The position numbers were made by a program, and so were the translations under genes. The notes under the pieces are model-generated. The model made no database searches and was not told the origin of the DNA. It was given only the letters and a program-made list of their open reading frames with translations. Below are positions 1-8,909 of a stretch of DNA of 64,000 nucleotides, one piece after another. This DNA comes from JAJCYX01 sp965243825. GTDB lineage: Bacteria; Chloroflexota; Dehalococcoidia; Lucifugimonadales; Lucifugimonadaceae. Numbering within the stretch: the stretch's first letter is position 1; each line of letters opens with the position of its first letter. The stretch is from contig CBDEVT010000001.1 in assembly GCA_965243825.1 (NCBI GenBank), forward strand, positions 1,922,001-1,986,000. The letters are read 5' to 3'.

Positions 1-203
1 CCTAGAATCAGACATCCCGCTTATCACACCTGCTATCTCAGGCTGTGTTGCGGTTGGACTTTGGAGAGGTTCGCTATCAGTTCAGTTCTTACTCCTGAAC
101 TCACATTGCAGTCGGGATCGCAATCACGAGACCCGGACGTAACTACCGCTCCCTCCCCGCAACGTTCCTTTTTCAATCTCTGGGCATCTCTGGCAGGTAG
201 GCA

Positions 204-1898
204 TTGACCCGTTATATTTTTGTGACCGGTGGGGTCGTCAGTTCGTTGGGTAAAGGCATTGCCGCCGCATCGATAGGGCGGATGTTGAAGAGCCGTGGCC
301 TCAGCGTTTCAGTCTTGAAGTTGGACCCCTACCTCAATGTCGATCCAGGGACAATGTCACCGTATCAACATGGCGAAGTGTTTGTGACTATTGATGGATC
401 CGAGACAGACCTCGACCTTGGCCACTACGAACGTTTCATTGACGTCGAGTTGACTTCGCTATCTAACGTCACCGCTGGTCAGATCTACACGGAGATAATC
501 GGCAAAGAGCGTTCAGGTATCTACCTTGGCGGTACGATCCAGATCATTCCCCACGTGACTGATGCCATCAAGGGCCATATCAAGGCACTGGCCGAACAAT
601 CAGGCGCAGACGTGATCCTTGTTGAGGTCGGAGGGACCGTAGGGGACATCGAGGGTCAGCCGTTCCTGGAGGCGATCCGGCAGGTCCGAGGTGATGTTGG
701 CAGGGCGAACACCTTTTATATACACGTGACATTGCTCCCCTTCCTGGGATCAACAAAAGAGTTGAAGACCAAGCCGACACAACATAGTGTCCAAGCATTG
801 CGGAGCATGGGTGTCCACCCAGACGCCATTATCGGTCGAGCTGATCATGAAGTTGACCAGGATGTGAAAGACAAGATCGCAAGGTTCTGCGACGTAAGCT
901 CAGAAAACGTATTCGGACTACCGACTCTGGATAGTGTGTACAAGGTGCCTCTATATCTGGAGGAGCAGGGCGTTGGCTCAACTATTTCAGATGCATTGAA
1001 GTTGCCCGAAACTGAGCCAGATCTCGCGTACTGGCGGCATATTGCTGAGATAGAGGACGATGAAGAAGACGAACTCAGGATCGCAGTCGTCGGAAAATAT
1101 GTCGAACTGCACGATTCCTATCTGTCAGTAGCCGAAGCACTCAGGCATGCCGGATTCCATCATGGTCGCAAAGTAGAAATCGATTGGATCTCATCAGAAG
1201 AGATAGAAGAGCACGGTCCTGAAAAGCTGCTTTCTTCTGCGGTTGGGATTCTCGTGCCAGGTGGATTCGGCCCACGTGGTGTAGAAGGAATGATCGCAGC
1301 CGCAAACTATGCGCGATCCCGAAAGATCCCATACCTCGGACTTTGCCTTGGTATGCAGGTCATGGTCATTGAGTATGCACGGAATGAGCTTGGGCTATCT
1401 AATGCTAACTCGCTGGAACTGAATCCCGAGACCTCTGATCCTGTGATCAGCATCATGGAGGGTCAAGAAAATCTCGTCGATACCGGCGGGACTATGAGGC
1501 TCGGTCAGTATCCATGCCAGTTAAGAGAAGGCACGCGTGCGCGAGACGCATATGGGACAGAACTTGTTCAAGAGCGGCATCGGCACCGGTACGAATACAA
1601 CAACGACTACCGAATCCGATTTGAGGAAGCTGGATTAGTTGCTAGTGGTACCGCTCCGGATGATTCACTGGTTGAGATCACGGAGGTATATGGTCATCCG
1701 TTCATGGTAGGAAGCCAGTTTCATCCTGAGTTTGCATCACGGCCTGAGAAAGCTCATCCACTTTTCCGAGAGTTTGTCGGTGCGGCCTGTCAGGTTCTAC
1801 CGGAAGGTGGGCAATACGAGCTACCAGCCGCCCAGGTCTCTGACGAGAACGACATGATGAACAGGGAAATCGATCAACTAGCCCGGGTAGAGGAGTAG
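204..1898 (+). CDS. pyrG: CTP synthase (glutamine-hydrolysing)
   Basis: Makes CTP from UTP, ATP and glutamine, the last step of de novo pyrimidine nucleotide synthesis in the cytoplasm. The 564-residue product has the usual family length plus a short C-terminal extension. The N-terminal amidoligase domain opens with the ATP-binding segment VTGGVVSSLGKG. The C-terminal class I amidotransferase domain has the nucleophile Cys in GLCLGMQ (about residue 381) and the His-Glu pair in SQFHPEF. The start codon is TTG, with an AGG-containing site a few bases upstream. The first residues MTRYIFVTGG match the usual N-terminus, so the TTG is credible. No partner gene is adjacent; a possible terminator hairpin lies about 65 bases after the stop. 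Confidence 0.97.
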   Translation: MTRYIFVTGGVVSSLGKGIAAASIGRMLKSRGLSVSVLKLDPYLNVDPGTMSPYQHGEVFVTIDGSETDLDLGHYERFIDVELTSLSNVTAGQIYTEIIGKERSGIYLGGTIQIIPHVTDAIKGHIKALAEQSGADVILVEVGGTVGDIEGQPFLEAIRQVRGDVGRANTFYIHVTLLPFLGSTKELKTKPTQHSVQALRSMGVHPDAIIGRADHEVDQDVKDKIARFCDVSSENVFGLPTLDSVYKVPLYLEEQGVGSTISDALKLPETEPDLAYWRHIAEIEDDEEDELRIAVVGKYVELHDSYLSVAEALRHAGFHHGRKVEIDWISSEEIEEHGPEKLLSSAVGILVPGGFGPRGVEGMIAAANYARSRKIPYLGLCLGMQVMVIEYARNELGLSNANSLELNPETSDPVISIMEGQENLVDTGGTMRLGQYPCQLREGTRARDAYGTELVQERHRHRYEYNNDYRIRFEEAGLVASGTAPDDSLVEITEVYGHPFMVGSQFHPEFASRPEKAHPLFREFVGAACQVLPEGGQYELPAAQVSDENDMMNREIDQLARVEE

Positions 1899-2286
1899 AA
1901 AACGGTCGAATAGCGCAATGACAGACTATTGTTGATGCTGAATTCGCTTGGTATAGTTACTTCTTGAGGATTGTTCGTTGACCATTCTTTAATCCTCACT
2001 TCCCGGGCAGTCATCCAAAGACCGCCGTTTGATCCGACTCAAAGCTCCCTTGGCTCGAACCGCCAGAATCAACTGGTATGCCGGCCAAGACAAGAGACTA
2101 GGATCAGCACCTAAACCTATCTGTTCCTGAGTACATCGTCAGGGACACGCTGCCTGAATGGGCCACGCTCTCCATACCTATATTCACAGACACCCGATCC
2201 AGACACGACGGTTCTTCCACGGACGTTGTATCACGCACAGAGCGTTTTACTCCCGCGGCAGGCCGCTTCAAAACGAGTGCTTCGGC
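1899..2286. other. Gene-free leader between pyrG and rho
   Basis: About 390 bases without a credible gene. It contains an 8-bp inverted repeat (TGAGGATT at 1965-1972, AATCCTCA at 1991-1998, loop 18) that could be a weak terminator for pyrG. The rest is a long, fairly C-rich leader ahead of rho. Long leaders ahead of rho are known in other bacteria, where Rho terminates its own transcription; applying that here is inference. Confidence 0.4.
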
Positions 2287-2320
2287 ATGAATAAGCCGTA
2301 AGCAGGAGGATTACAACCTG
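2287..2320 (+). promoter_or_regulatory. Four-codon leader ORF, strong ribosome binding site and CTG start of rho
   Basis: A tiny reading frame ATG-AAT-AAG-CCG-TAA (2287-2301) runs into a near-perfect Shine-Dalgarno sequence, AGGAGGA (2304-2310). Seven bases later comes CTG (2318-2320), in frame with rho. No ATG, GTG or TTG exists in the rho frame between the upstream in-frame stop (2288-2290) and the ATG at 2564, which lies inside the Rho N-terminal domain. CTG is therefore the best start candidate, and the mini-ORF could couple translation. Confidence 0.6.
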
Positions 2321-3736
2321 CCACCCTCATCAACGCGCCAGACAGATCGTTCCAATGCCAACGGCAGACGCCGTTCTGGCGGCCGGAGGCGCACTGGTCG
2401 CCAACAGCGTCCCAGCGGAGGTCCGAGTGACAAAGAGTTAGAAGCTCTTGAGGCAGAACTGCCCGATCTCGGAAACCTCGGGGCGAAAACGCTCGATGAG
2501 CTTCGCGAGCTGGCTGTCGAAAAGAAGATCAAGCGTATCCCCCAAAGACGTACCGAGATTCTTATGGAACTCCTCGGTGTCCTTGGCGAAGAGACAGGGC
2601 AACTGCTCGGAGCCGGTGTCCTGGATATCTTGCATGACGGATACGGTTTCCTGCGACCTCCGGGCAAGAAGGGCACACCGGACGATATCTACGTCTCGCA
2701 ATCGATCATCCGCCGCAACGGCCTGCGCCAGGGTGACATGGTCGCCGGTCAGCTTCGCCAACCGAAGGAAGGCGAAAAATACTATGGCCTTCTGAAGGTA
2801 GAGATAGTCAACGGACATGACCCGGAGTCTGCTCGGCACCGACCGAAGTTCGAGCAGCTCACATCTGTTTACCCTGATGAGCAACTGGTTTTAGAGACCA
2901 CTCCGCGACTTCTCGGTACTCGACTGATCGATATTGTTGCCCCTATAGGTCGCGGTCAGCGTGCTCTATTAGTGGCACCTCCAAAGGCCGGCAAGACCGT
3001 GCTTCTCAAGCAGATCGCCAATGGCATCCATGAGAACCACCCTGAAGTGCACCTCATCGTTTCGCTCATTGGTGAGCGCCCCGAAGAAGTGACGGACATG
3101 CAACGGTCAATCGAAGGTGAGGTCTACAGTTCAACATTCGATGAGCCGGTTGAGGACCACACCAGGACCGCGGAAGTCTCGCTCGAGAGAGCAAGGCGAC
3201 TGGTAGAGAGCGGAGAACATGTTGTCCTGCTACTGGACAGCCTGACTCGTCTTGCCCGTGCCTACAACATCGCAGTGCCCAGCAGTGGTAAGACACTTTC
3301 TGGTGGTATGGATCCGTATGCGCTCTATCCACCAAAGGCATTCTTCGGCGCCGCCCGTAACTGTGAAGAAGGCGGTAGCTTGACAATAATCGCTACCTGT
3401 CTCATCGACACTGGATCTCGTTTGGACGACCTTATCTATGAGGAGTTCAAAGGGACTGGTAACCAGGAACTGCACCTTGACCGTAGACTTGCCGACCGCA
3501 GGCTCTGGCCCGCGATTGACATTGAGCGGAGTGGAACCCGTCGTGAAGAGCTGCTGCAGGATGATGCAACGCTGAAACAGGTCTGGTTGTTAAGGCGAAT
3601 GGTTGCCATCATCAGCCAGGACTCACCGAACTCGACGGACGCGGCCGAGCGTGTCATTGAACGCATGAACCGCACCAAGACTAACGACGAGTTCTTGCAG
3701 TCGATTACTCAGCCCGAAAAACCGGGCGTCGCATAG
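2318..3736 (+). CDS. rho: Transcription termination factor Rho
   Basis: Hexameric RNA-dependent ATPase/helicase that ends transcription at Rho-dependent sites. From the proposed CTG start the protein has 472 residues. It begins with a basic Gly/Arg-rich extension, followed by the Rho N-terminal helical domain (about residues 45-80) and the cold-shock-like RNA-binding domain (HDGYGFLRP). The ATPase core has the Walker A motif APPKAGKT, the Walker B stretch VVLLLDSLTRLARAYN, the Q-loop SGKTLSGGMDP and the R-loop region GTGN. The first ATG (2564) would delete most of the Rho N-terminal domain although the upstream frame reads as normal Rho sequence, so I extend the gene to the CTG at 2318. A strong terminator follows. 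Confidence 0.93.
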   Translation: MPPSSTRQTDRSNANGRRRSGGRRRTGRQQRPSGGPSDKELEALEAELPDLGNLGAKTLDELRELAVEKKIKRIPQRRTEILMELLGVLGEETGQLLGAGVLDILHDGYGFLRPPGKKGTPDDIYVSQSIIRRNGLRQGDMVAGQLRQPKEGEKYYGLLKVEIVNGHDPESARHRPKFEQLTSVYPDEQLVLETTPRLLGTRLIDIVAPIGRGQRALLVAPPKAGKTVLLKQIANGIHENHPEVHLIVSLIGERPEEVTDMQRSIEGEVYSSTFDEPVEDHTRTAEVSLERARRLVESGEHVVLLLDSLTRLARAYNIAVPSSGKTLSGGMDPYALYPPKAFFGAARNCEEGGSLTIIATCLIDTGSRLDDLIYEEFKGTGNQELHLDRRLADRRLWPAIDIERSGTRREELLQDDATLKQVWLLRRMVAIISQDSPNSTDAAERVIERMNRTKTNDEFLQSITQPEKPGVA

Positions 3737-3761
3737 TTCTCACAACACAGTCAAAATTGGA

Positions 3762-3797
3762 AGCGCCCTGCCAGGTCTGGCAGGGCGCTTTCGTTTC
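3762..3797 (+). terminator. Rho-independent terminator after rho
   Basis: A perfect 12-bp stem (AGCGCCCTGCCA at 3762-3773, TGGCAGGGCGCT at 3778-3789) with a GGTC loop, followed by a T-rich tail (TTCGTTTCT). It starts 26 bases after the rho stop. Confidence 0.9.
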
Positions 3798-3798
3798 T

Positions 3799-4378
3799 AA
3801 AGATCGTCATCACCAGTTGTTTAACGCTCATCAAACAGATCTCAATCTGATCGTTTCATTCGGTGTTACAGGCGATAGCCGCTGGCTCTGATGCGTGGAG
3901 GCCGGTGCGGTTGGTGGGTAGCCACTGTAATTCTTGCGTAACCAATCTGGCCTTTAATTGGTTGTTGTACTCGTTGACTCCCGGCATGGGGTGTCCCTAA
4001 AGTGTCACTAACACTCGGTTCACCCTCTTGGGAACCGCTTATCCGCTTGCGGATAGGTGGAAACACCCAAAGCTGGGAGAAACGGGAAAAAGGGACAGCT
4101 CATTTGGGTTGACACTGCAATTTGGGCAGTGATTAAATCTCATGGGCTTGACCCGAGGTCCGATTGCGCGCGCGCCGATTCGCGTGCTCAGGATCCTTGT
4201 TTATACGTATTGGAATCGGCGCCCTGGCCGCCGCGTTGGCGCTAGGTACTAACAGCATCGGAGACCTCCGAGTTTTAGAACCACCCGGCACCGGCAGAAG
4301 ATGTTCGAAGAGAACCTCCCTCTGCCCTTCTGCTGATGTATGTGGGTAAGAAACGCGGATGCAAGGGGGACTGAAGCT
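3799..4378 (+). other. Long gene-free leader upstream of the surface-layer-like gene
   Basis: About 580 bases with no convincing gene; the short open frames here lack a ribosome site and family-like sequence. It contains two small hairpins, AGTGT-N5-ACACT near 4000-4014 and ATCCGC-TT-GCGGAT at 4041-4054, and a sigma-70-like promoter at 4109-4138. With that promoter the surface protein mRNA would have a 5' leader of roughly 230 bases. I do not recognise a known riboswitch class in it. Confidence 0.5.
4109..4138 (+). promoter_or_regulatory. Candidate sigma-70 promoter for the surface-layer-like gene
   Basis: Consensus -35 TTGACA (4109-4114), an 18-base spacer and a -10-like TTAAAT (4133-4138). 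It is the best promoter match in the leader, but no transcript data support it. Confidence 0.45.
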
Positions 4379-7300
4379 GTGAAGCTTTCAGTGAAATGGC
4401 TAGCTGGATTGGCAGTGCTTGCACTTGCCATTGTGGCTGTCGTTGGCGCCTCATCTACCACAAAGGCAGCTGTGGGCGTTATTTATGTGGCTAACACAGG
4501 CCAGTTGACGACTACCGAGCCAGGTCGGACTATTGCCGACGATGGTGAGGCCAGTGTCTCTAGCGTGTGGGCCACCTATGCGGCAGACCTTGCCGCTGGA
4601 CAGCCGCTAAGACTTATTGATTCAGCAACGAATGCACAGACGAACACGGCCGGAGACTCTGCAGACGCAGACCTCGTTCGCGTCGTGGTCGTTGACTCAG
4701 GTTACGACGTCGCGACTACTGAAGAAGTAGACCCGTCAGACTCTGTTGACTTGAGTACCGTTTTCGCGATCTCTTCCGTATCGATCCCGGGGGCAGCTTC
4801 GTTCCCGGTATCAGGCGACATAGCCGACATCCAGATCTTCTTGGATGACGGCTCTGGTCCTGACGGCACGATCGACGGCGACGAGACTCAGATTGCCGGA
4901 CCGGGCGCAAGCCCAGTGCAGGCAACTGTTCTGGCAGTGAACGCCGGTGGCGACACGATCCAGGTGCGATCAGAAGTCGGCACCGGATCGGGAACTGCTG
5001 ACGTTCTGGTTCGCTACCAGAGTTCACAGGTGGACACGATCATCTCCACCACGGACCTTGACGGCAGCGGAACAGACAACTCACCCGCAGGTATTCTTGC
5101 CCGCAGTGACGTTGACACGTCCGGACAGGACTTGATCCTGACAGAGACTGGTCGCTCGACCGGTCGCTTCGAAGGCTTCGTTCGACTGACGGACGCTAAC
5201 GGTGTGACCGACGATGGCCTTGCCGAAGGCGACGCTACAGGCTCAACGGCTTCAACCGCCGCTGTGCTGCGCGTGTCCGGTGGCCCTGTCGTTATCGAGT
5301 ACGTTGACTCAGACAACACCAAGAGGACTGCAAACGTTCTCATCGACACATCTGCTCCTGTCGCAACAGTCACAGGTCCTGCAGATGAGTTGGCAACACA
5401 GAACCAGCAGCCGACCTTCTCAGGAACGGTCAGTGAAGCAGGTTCAGGTCTCGACATCAGTGAAGTGGATCTGATCATCCACGAGGCCGCTGAAGCAGTT
5501 AACACCAACGCTGTTCCTGTCATCGCTGACGACGGAACAAACAATGGAACACCTCAGGACATCTCCAAGACTGGAGCTGCCGACGGTGACTTCAGCTTCA
5601 GTTTCACGGACACCCCTTCCTCGGCACTGCCGACAGGACTGGGTTCCACTCAGCCAAACCACATCGTTGACTTCCAGATCCGTGCAGAGGACCTGGCAGG
5701 TAACCTTGGATTCTCTGACGCAGACGGCGACTCTTCGGAGGACGGCGCTGCTGATGACCAGGGTGTAACGATCGGTGGTGACCACGACGGCAATGGTTCG
5801 TTCGATGCTCACAGGGTCAAGATTGACCGTGTGGCTCCTGCGATCCTGAGCACCGTGTCCACCCCGGCTGTCGCAGCCGGTGACCACAAGACAGGTCTTG
5901 GCCTGGACTCTGTTGGTGACGAAGTTGCAGACAGCAAGAGCCTTCGTGTGAGGTTCAACGACGACGTTCAGAACGTAGTCGCCAGTGACCTTACCGTTGA
6001 GTTCCCATCCGTTAGCGCAATACTGGCACCTGTGTCGGTACAGACTGACGGTCCTGACGTATACGTAACTCTGGCACAGGACATTCCGGCTGACGAGCGA
6101 CCGGTTGTCAGAATCCAGGGTTCGATTGAAGACACTGCTGGAAACGGCACTGCCTTCGGTTCGGCCACAGTGGCTGACGGTATCAAGCCAACTCTGACAG
6201 TAACGCTGTCAGGTGGTAGCGGTACCGGCACAGGCTCTTCTGGCCCAAGCGAATTGACTAAAGACGAGATGCTGATCACGATTACCTCGAACGAGGCCCT
6301 TACGGCTCCTCCGACGGTAGACGTGTTCCCTGTTGGCAGTTCGTCTGCCGATGACTCAGGTCCAGCTCTCTCGTTTGGTACGAACACGTGGACGTTCACC
6401 TTCAGCGACAGTGGCTCGATTGCCGATGGCAACAAGGCCGTTGTTGTGACTGGTATTGACCGTGCCGCAAGTGGCGCTCCGCTGCTTAACGACGTGAACA
6501 ACACCGGTGTTACTGGAGACAGCGACACGAAGTCGTTCCGACTTGACGACGATGCTCCGGTAGCAACAATCACACCAGGCGGAACGACCAGCCAGGTCCG
6601 ACCGTTCATCGTGATTGACTTCCCGAGTGAAGATTCGACCGTTACGATCAACGAGATCCTTCTCGACGACGTTGATGTAACTTCTGACCTTGTTGCTTCT
6701 AGCGACAACAAGAAGTTCTTCATCGCCCCGAGTGCAGACCTCGCACTTGGAGAGCACACAGTTGAGATCCCAGCCACTATGGCTGTGGACGCAGCTGGTA
6801 ACTCCAGTGGTTTGATCTCCACGACGTTCGAAGTGATTGAGCGTGGCACGTTCGACCGCGGCATCTTCGCTGGTTGGAACGCTGTTTCGTTCCCGTCCGA
6901 CCCGATCGACCCAGACATCAACAGTGTGTTCACCAACGCTGGACACGATGCCATTCTCGGTTTCGACCCGACCGTTCCTGGTCAGTGGACCGTTGCCGTA
7001 CGTGACACCGTTTCTGGCATGCTTGAGCCTGCCACAGAGAACGGACTTACGTCTGTTCGCTCGACACAGGCTTACTGGGTGCACTCACTGAACTTCGAGG
7101 CAATCGAAACGCTCCTCGTAGGTGAGACTCTCCCTGGAGACGGCTCGCCTCCTGGAATCGTCACGATTCCAACAGTTGACGGCTTCAACGCTGTTCCGAT
7201 TGTGGACACCAGCCGCAAGCAGACAACTGGTGGTCAGTCGACACTCGTTCGCACACTTGCTGGCGGCGGTACGACTCCAGTGACGGTAGATTCCTACCTG

Positions 7301-7438
7301 GGTTCAGTTGGTGAAGGACGTGTCTACCAGTACAACCCAGAGACACTGACGTTCGAGCTGCTTGTTGGCTCTGACACAGTGATGACCGGTGACGTACTGT
7401 TCGTCGAAGTCAACGACCCAATGCCGATCTTCCCGTAA
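4379..7438 (+). CDS. Large secreted, Asp-rich surface (S-layer-like) protein with Ig-like repeats
   Basis: A 1019-residue exported protein. I place the start at GTG 4379, with AGGGGGA nine bases upstream; this begins a typical signal peptide (VKLSVKWLAGLAVLALAI, then cleavage near TKAA). The mature part is rich in Asp, Thr, Ser and Gly and poor in Lys and Cys. It contains several bacterial Ig-like modules, such as segments beginning APVATVTGP, TLTVTLSGG and APVATITPGG, each followed by a 'VRFNDDV'- or 'ITSNEAL'-type strand. A distinct C-terminal domain of about 200 residues starts near GIFAGWNAVSFP. No transmembrane anchor or sortase motif is seen. Codon use looks biased (Asp mostly GAC, Asn mostly AAC), as expected for a highly expressed protein. 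An S-layer or envelope matrix role is inference. Confidence 0.75.
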   Translation: MKLSVKWLAGLAVLALAIVAVVGASSTTKAAVGVIYVANTGQLTTTEPGRTIADDGEASVSSVWATYAADLAAGQPLRLIDSATNAQTNTAGDSADADLVRVVVVDSGYDVATTEEVDPSDSVDLSTVFAISSVSIPGAASFPVSGDIADIQIFLDDGSGPDGTIDGDETQIAGPGASPVQATVLAVNAGGDTIQVRSEVGTGSGTADVLVRYQSSQVDTIISTTDLDGSGTDNSPAGILARSDVDTSGQDLILTETGRSTGRFEGFVRLTDANGVTDDGLAEGDATGSTASTAAVLRVSGGPVVIEYVDSDNTKRTANVLIDTSAPVATVTGPADELATQNQQPTFSGTVSEAGSGLDISEVDLIIHEAAEAVNTNAVPVIADDGTNNGTPQDISKTGAADGDFSFSFTDTPSSALPTGLGSTQPNHIVDFQIRAEDLAGNLGFSDADGDSSEDGAADDQGVTIGGDHDGNGSFDAHRVKIDRVAPAILSTVSTPAVAAGDHKTGLGLDSVGDEVADSKSLRVRFNDDVQNVVASDLTVEFPSVSAILAPVSVQTDGPDVYVTLAQDIPADERPVVRIQGSIEDTAGNGTAFGSATVADGIKPTLTVTLSGGSGTGTGSSGPSELTKDEMLITITSNEALTAPPTVDVFPVGSSSADDSGPALSFGTNTWTFTFSDSGSIADGNKAVVVTGIDRAASGAPLLNDVNNTGVTGDSDTKSFRLDDDAPVATITPGGTTSQVRPFIVIDFPSEDSTVTINEILLDDVDVTSDLVASSDNKKFFIAPSADLALGEHTVEIPATMAVDAAGNSSGLISTTFEVIERGTFDRGIFAGWNAVSFPSDPIDPDINSVFTNAGHDAILGFDPTVPGQWTVAVRDTVSGMLEPATENGLTSVRSTQAYWVHSLNFEAIETLLVGETLPGDGSPPGIVTIPTVDGFNAVPIVDTSRKQTTGGQSTLVRTLAGGGTTPVTVDSYLGSVGEGRVYQYNPETLTFELLVGSDTVMTGDVLFVEVNDPMPIFP

Positions 7439-7473
7439 GGGAGGAAAGGTGTCAGCCTAAATAACTGACAATG

Positions 7474-7510
7474 AGCGCCCCCTCTCGATCTTCGGGAGGG
7501 GGCGCTTCGC
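7474..7510 (+). terminator. Rho-independent terminator after the surface-layer-like gene
   Basis: An 11-bp perfect stem (AGCGCCCCCTC at 7474-7484, GAGGGGGCGCT at 7496-7506) with an 11-base loop, followed by TCGCGTTT. It lies 35 bases after the stop. The remaining bases to 7769 hold no gene that I can support. Confidence 0.85.
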
Positions 7511-7769
7511 GTTTAGATTGTTCACGGAAACCGGACAGAGCTTGTGGTCTAATTAGTAAGGTGTAAGTGTGAGACTGTGGCGCTCCAACCTTTTAACGAC
7601 CTTGTTCCGCTCGCTCTCGATGTAATTTGTTCAAGCACGTTGTGTTGGAGAAGACTAGTATTAATGAACTTTCGTGGTCTTGGATAGAGATGTTCTTCTG
7701 CTCAAAGAAGAGTGGAAAAGAGCATCTGCTGTTATGTTCTGGTAATCGTTCAAGGTGACAATTTCTAGT

Positions 7770-8855
7770 ATGAAAACTCGCATCGCCTCTGTGCTTGTAG
7801 CGGCCGCCGTCGTTGTACTTACTGTAGCCAGTGTGTTCGCTCTCAAAGAACAGGCTCAAGCACAAAGTGCGCTTCCTGAATTGCGAACCATCATCTTCCA
7901 GGGGAATGTGACCATTGCAGGTGAACCTGCAAGAGATGGCTTGCAAGTCACCGCACAAATTCGAGACTCAAGCGGGGACGTGATCTACACGTCGCCTGCA
8001 GCTGAAGTTGGAAAGTCGGTACCCAGTAGATACACAGCGCTTGTGGTCGGTCCGGCCCCACAGGCCGAAGGTGGGACGATTGAGTTCTGGCTCGACGATC
8101 AGGTGATTTCTACCGATGTATCGGTATTTGCTCCTGTCAGAGGCAATAGCGTTTGCCTGGGTTGTGCCTGGACTCTGCCTATTTTGCGTTCGTTAGATTT
8201 GGAATTCCCGAGTGCACCTGTAGCAACCCCAACGCCGACTCCTAGCCCAACGCCCACGGTCGTAATACTGCAACCTTCTTTGTACAGTGGGCGTGTGTTG
8301 GCGGGGTCTTCTATTCCGCCCGATGGCACGCCGATTTACGCTCAGGTTGGTGATTACACTTCGCCGTTCTCAACAATAGAAGATGGACGTTACCAAATCG
8401 TCGTCAACCCAGTTGACGAAGCGTTCCTGGATGTTCAAGTAATATTTTTCATCGGAGATCTGCGAGCGGTGCAGTCAGCTCCGTTCAAAGGGAATGAGTT
8501 TCTCGAGTCATTCAATCTGATATTCCCCGATGATTTGCCACCGACGGCTACACCGACGCCGGTGCCGCCGACGCCTACGCCAACTCCTGAGCCGACCAGG
8601 ACCCCGACGCCAACACCAACTGCAACACCTACGGCAACTCCGACTGTTACGCCCACGTTGATTCCGCAGGTGAGCCCGACAGTGGACGCGACTCCGACTG
8701 AAGAGCCTGATGAGGGTGGCGGTGGCTTCTGCAGTTCCAATGCTGGTGGGCCTGCCTCAACAGGGATGCTAGGTCTTCTAGCTTTGCCATTCGGGATCTT
8801 GCTTGCTCGTAGGATTCGCAGACCTGATCTACGGGCTGAAGACGACATAGTCTAG
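7770..8855 (+). CDS. Secreted cell-surface protein with Thr-Pro stalk and C-terminal membrane anchor
   Basis: A 361-residue exported protein. ATG 7770 has AAGGTGA eleven bases upstream and opens a signal peptide (MKTRIASVLVAAAVVVLT, cleavage near AQAQS). Two similar beta-rich modules of about 95 residues follow, one with 'GNVTIAGEPARDGLQV' and one with 'GRVLAGSSIPPDGTPI', each ending near a LEFP/LIFP strand. A short TPTP linker separates them, and a long (TP)n stalk follows the second. The C-terminus has a Cys-containing GGGFCSS patch, then PASTG, a hydrophobic helix and an Arg-rich tail (RRIRRP). That layout resembles C-terminal sorting signals, so the protein is probably anchored at the surface. 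Function unknown. Confidence 0.75.
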   Translation: MKTRIASVLVAAAVVVLTVASVFALKEQAQAQSALPELRTIIFQGNVTIAGEPARDGLQVTAQIRDSSGDVIYTSPAAEVGKSVPSRYTALVVGPAPQAEGGTIEFWLDDQVISTDVSVFAPVRGNSVCLGCAWTLPILRSLDLEFPSAPVATPTPTPSPTPTVVILQPSLYSGRVLAGSSIPPDGTPIYAQVGDYTSPFSTIEDGRYQIVVNPVDEAFLDVQVIFFIGDLRAVQSAPFKGNEFLESFNLIFPDDLPPTATPTPVPPTPTPTPEPTRTPTPTPTATPTATPTVTPTLIPQVSPTVDATPTEEPDEGGGGFCSSNAGGPASTGMLGLLALPFGILLARRIRRPDLRAEDDIV

Positions 8856-8909
8856 AGTCAACGAATCTCCAGATGTGTCTGTGAGGCGGAGCCCAGCTTA
8901 ACCAGCAGA

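Noticed and set aside
1..203. Gene end or leader before pyrG
   Set aside because: No open frame with recognisable sequence; the stretch is too short to interpret.
3985..4110. Possible known riboswitch in the surface-protein leader
   Set aside because: Only two small hairpins are visible; none of the conserved cores I know (GEMM, TPP, cobalamin, ydaO) fits.
5968..6954. Long open frames on the strand opposite the surface-layer-like gene (also 6356-7084 and 5014-5544)
   Set aside because: They lack ribosome sites and family-like sequence, and arise from the biased codons of the true plus-strand gene.
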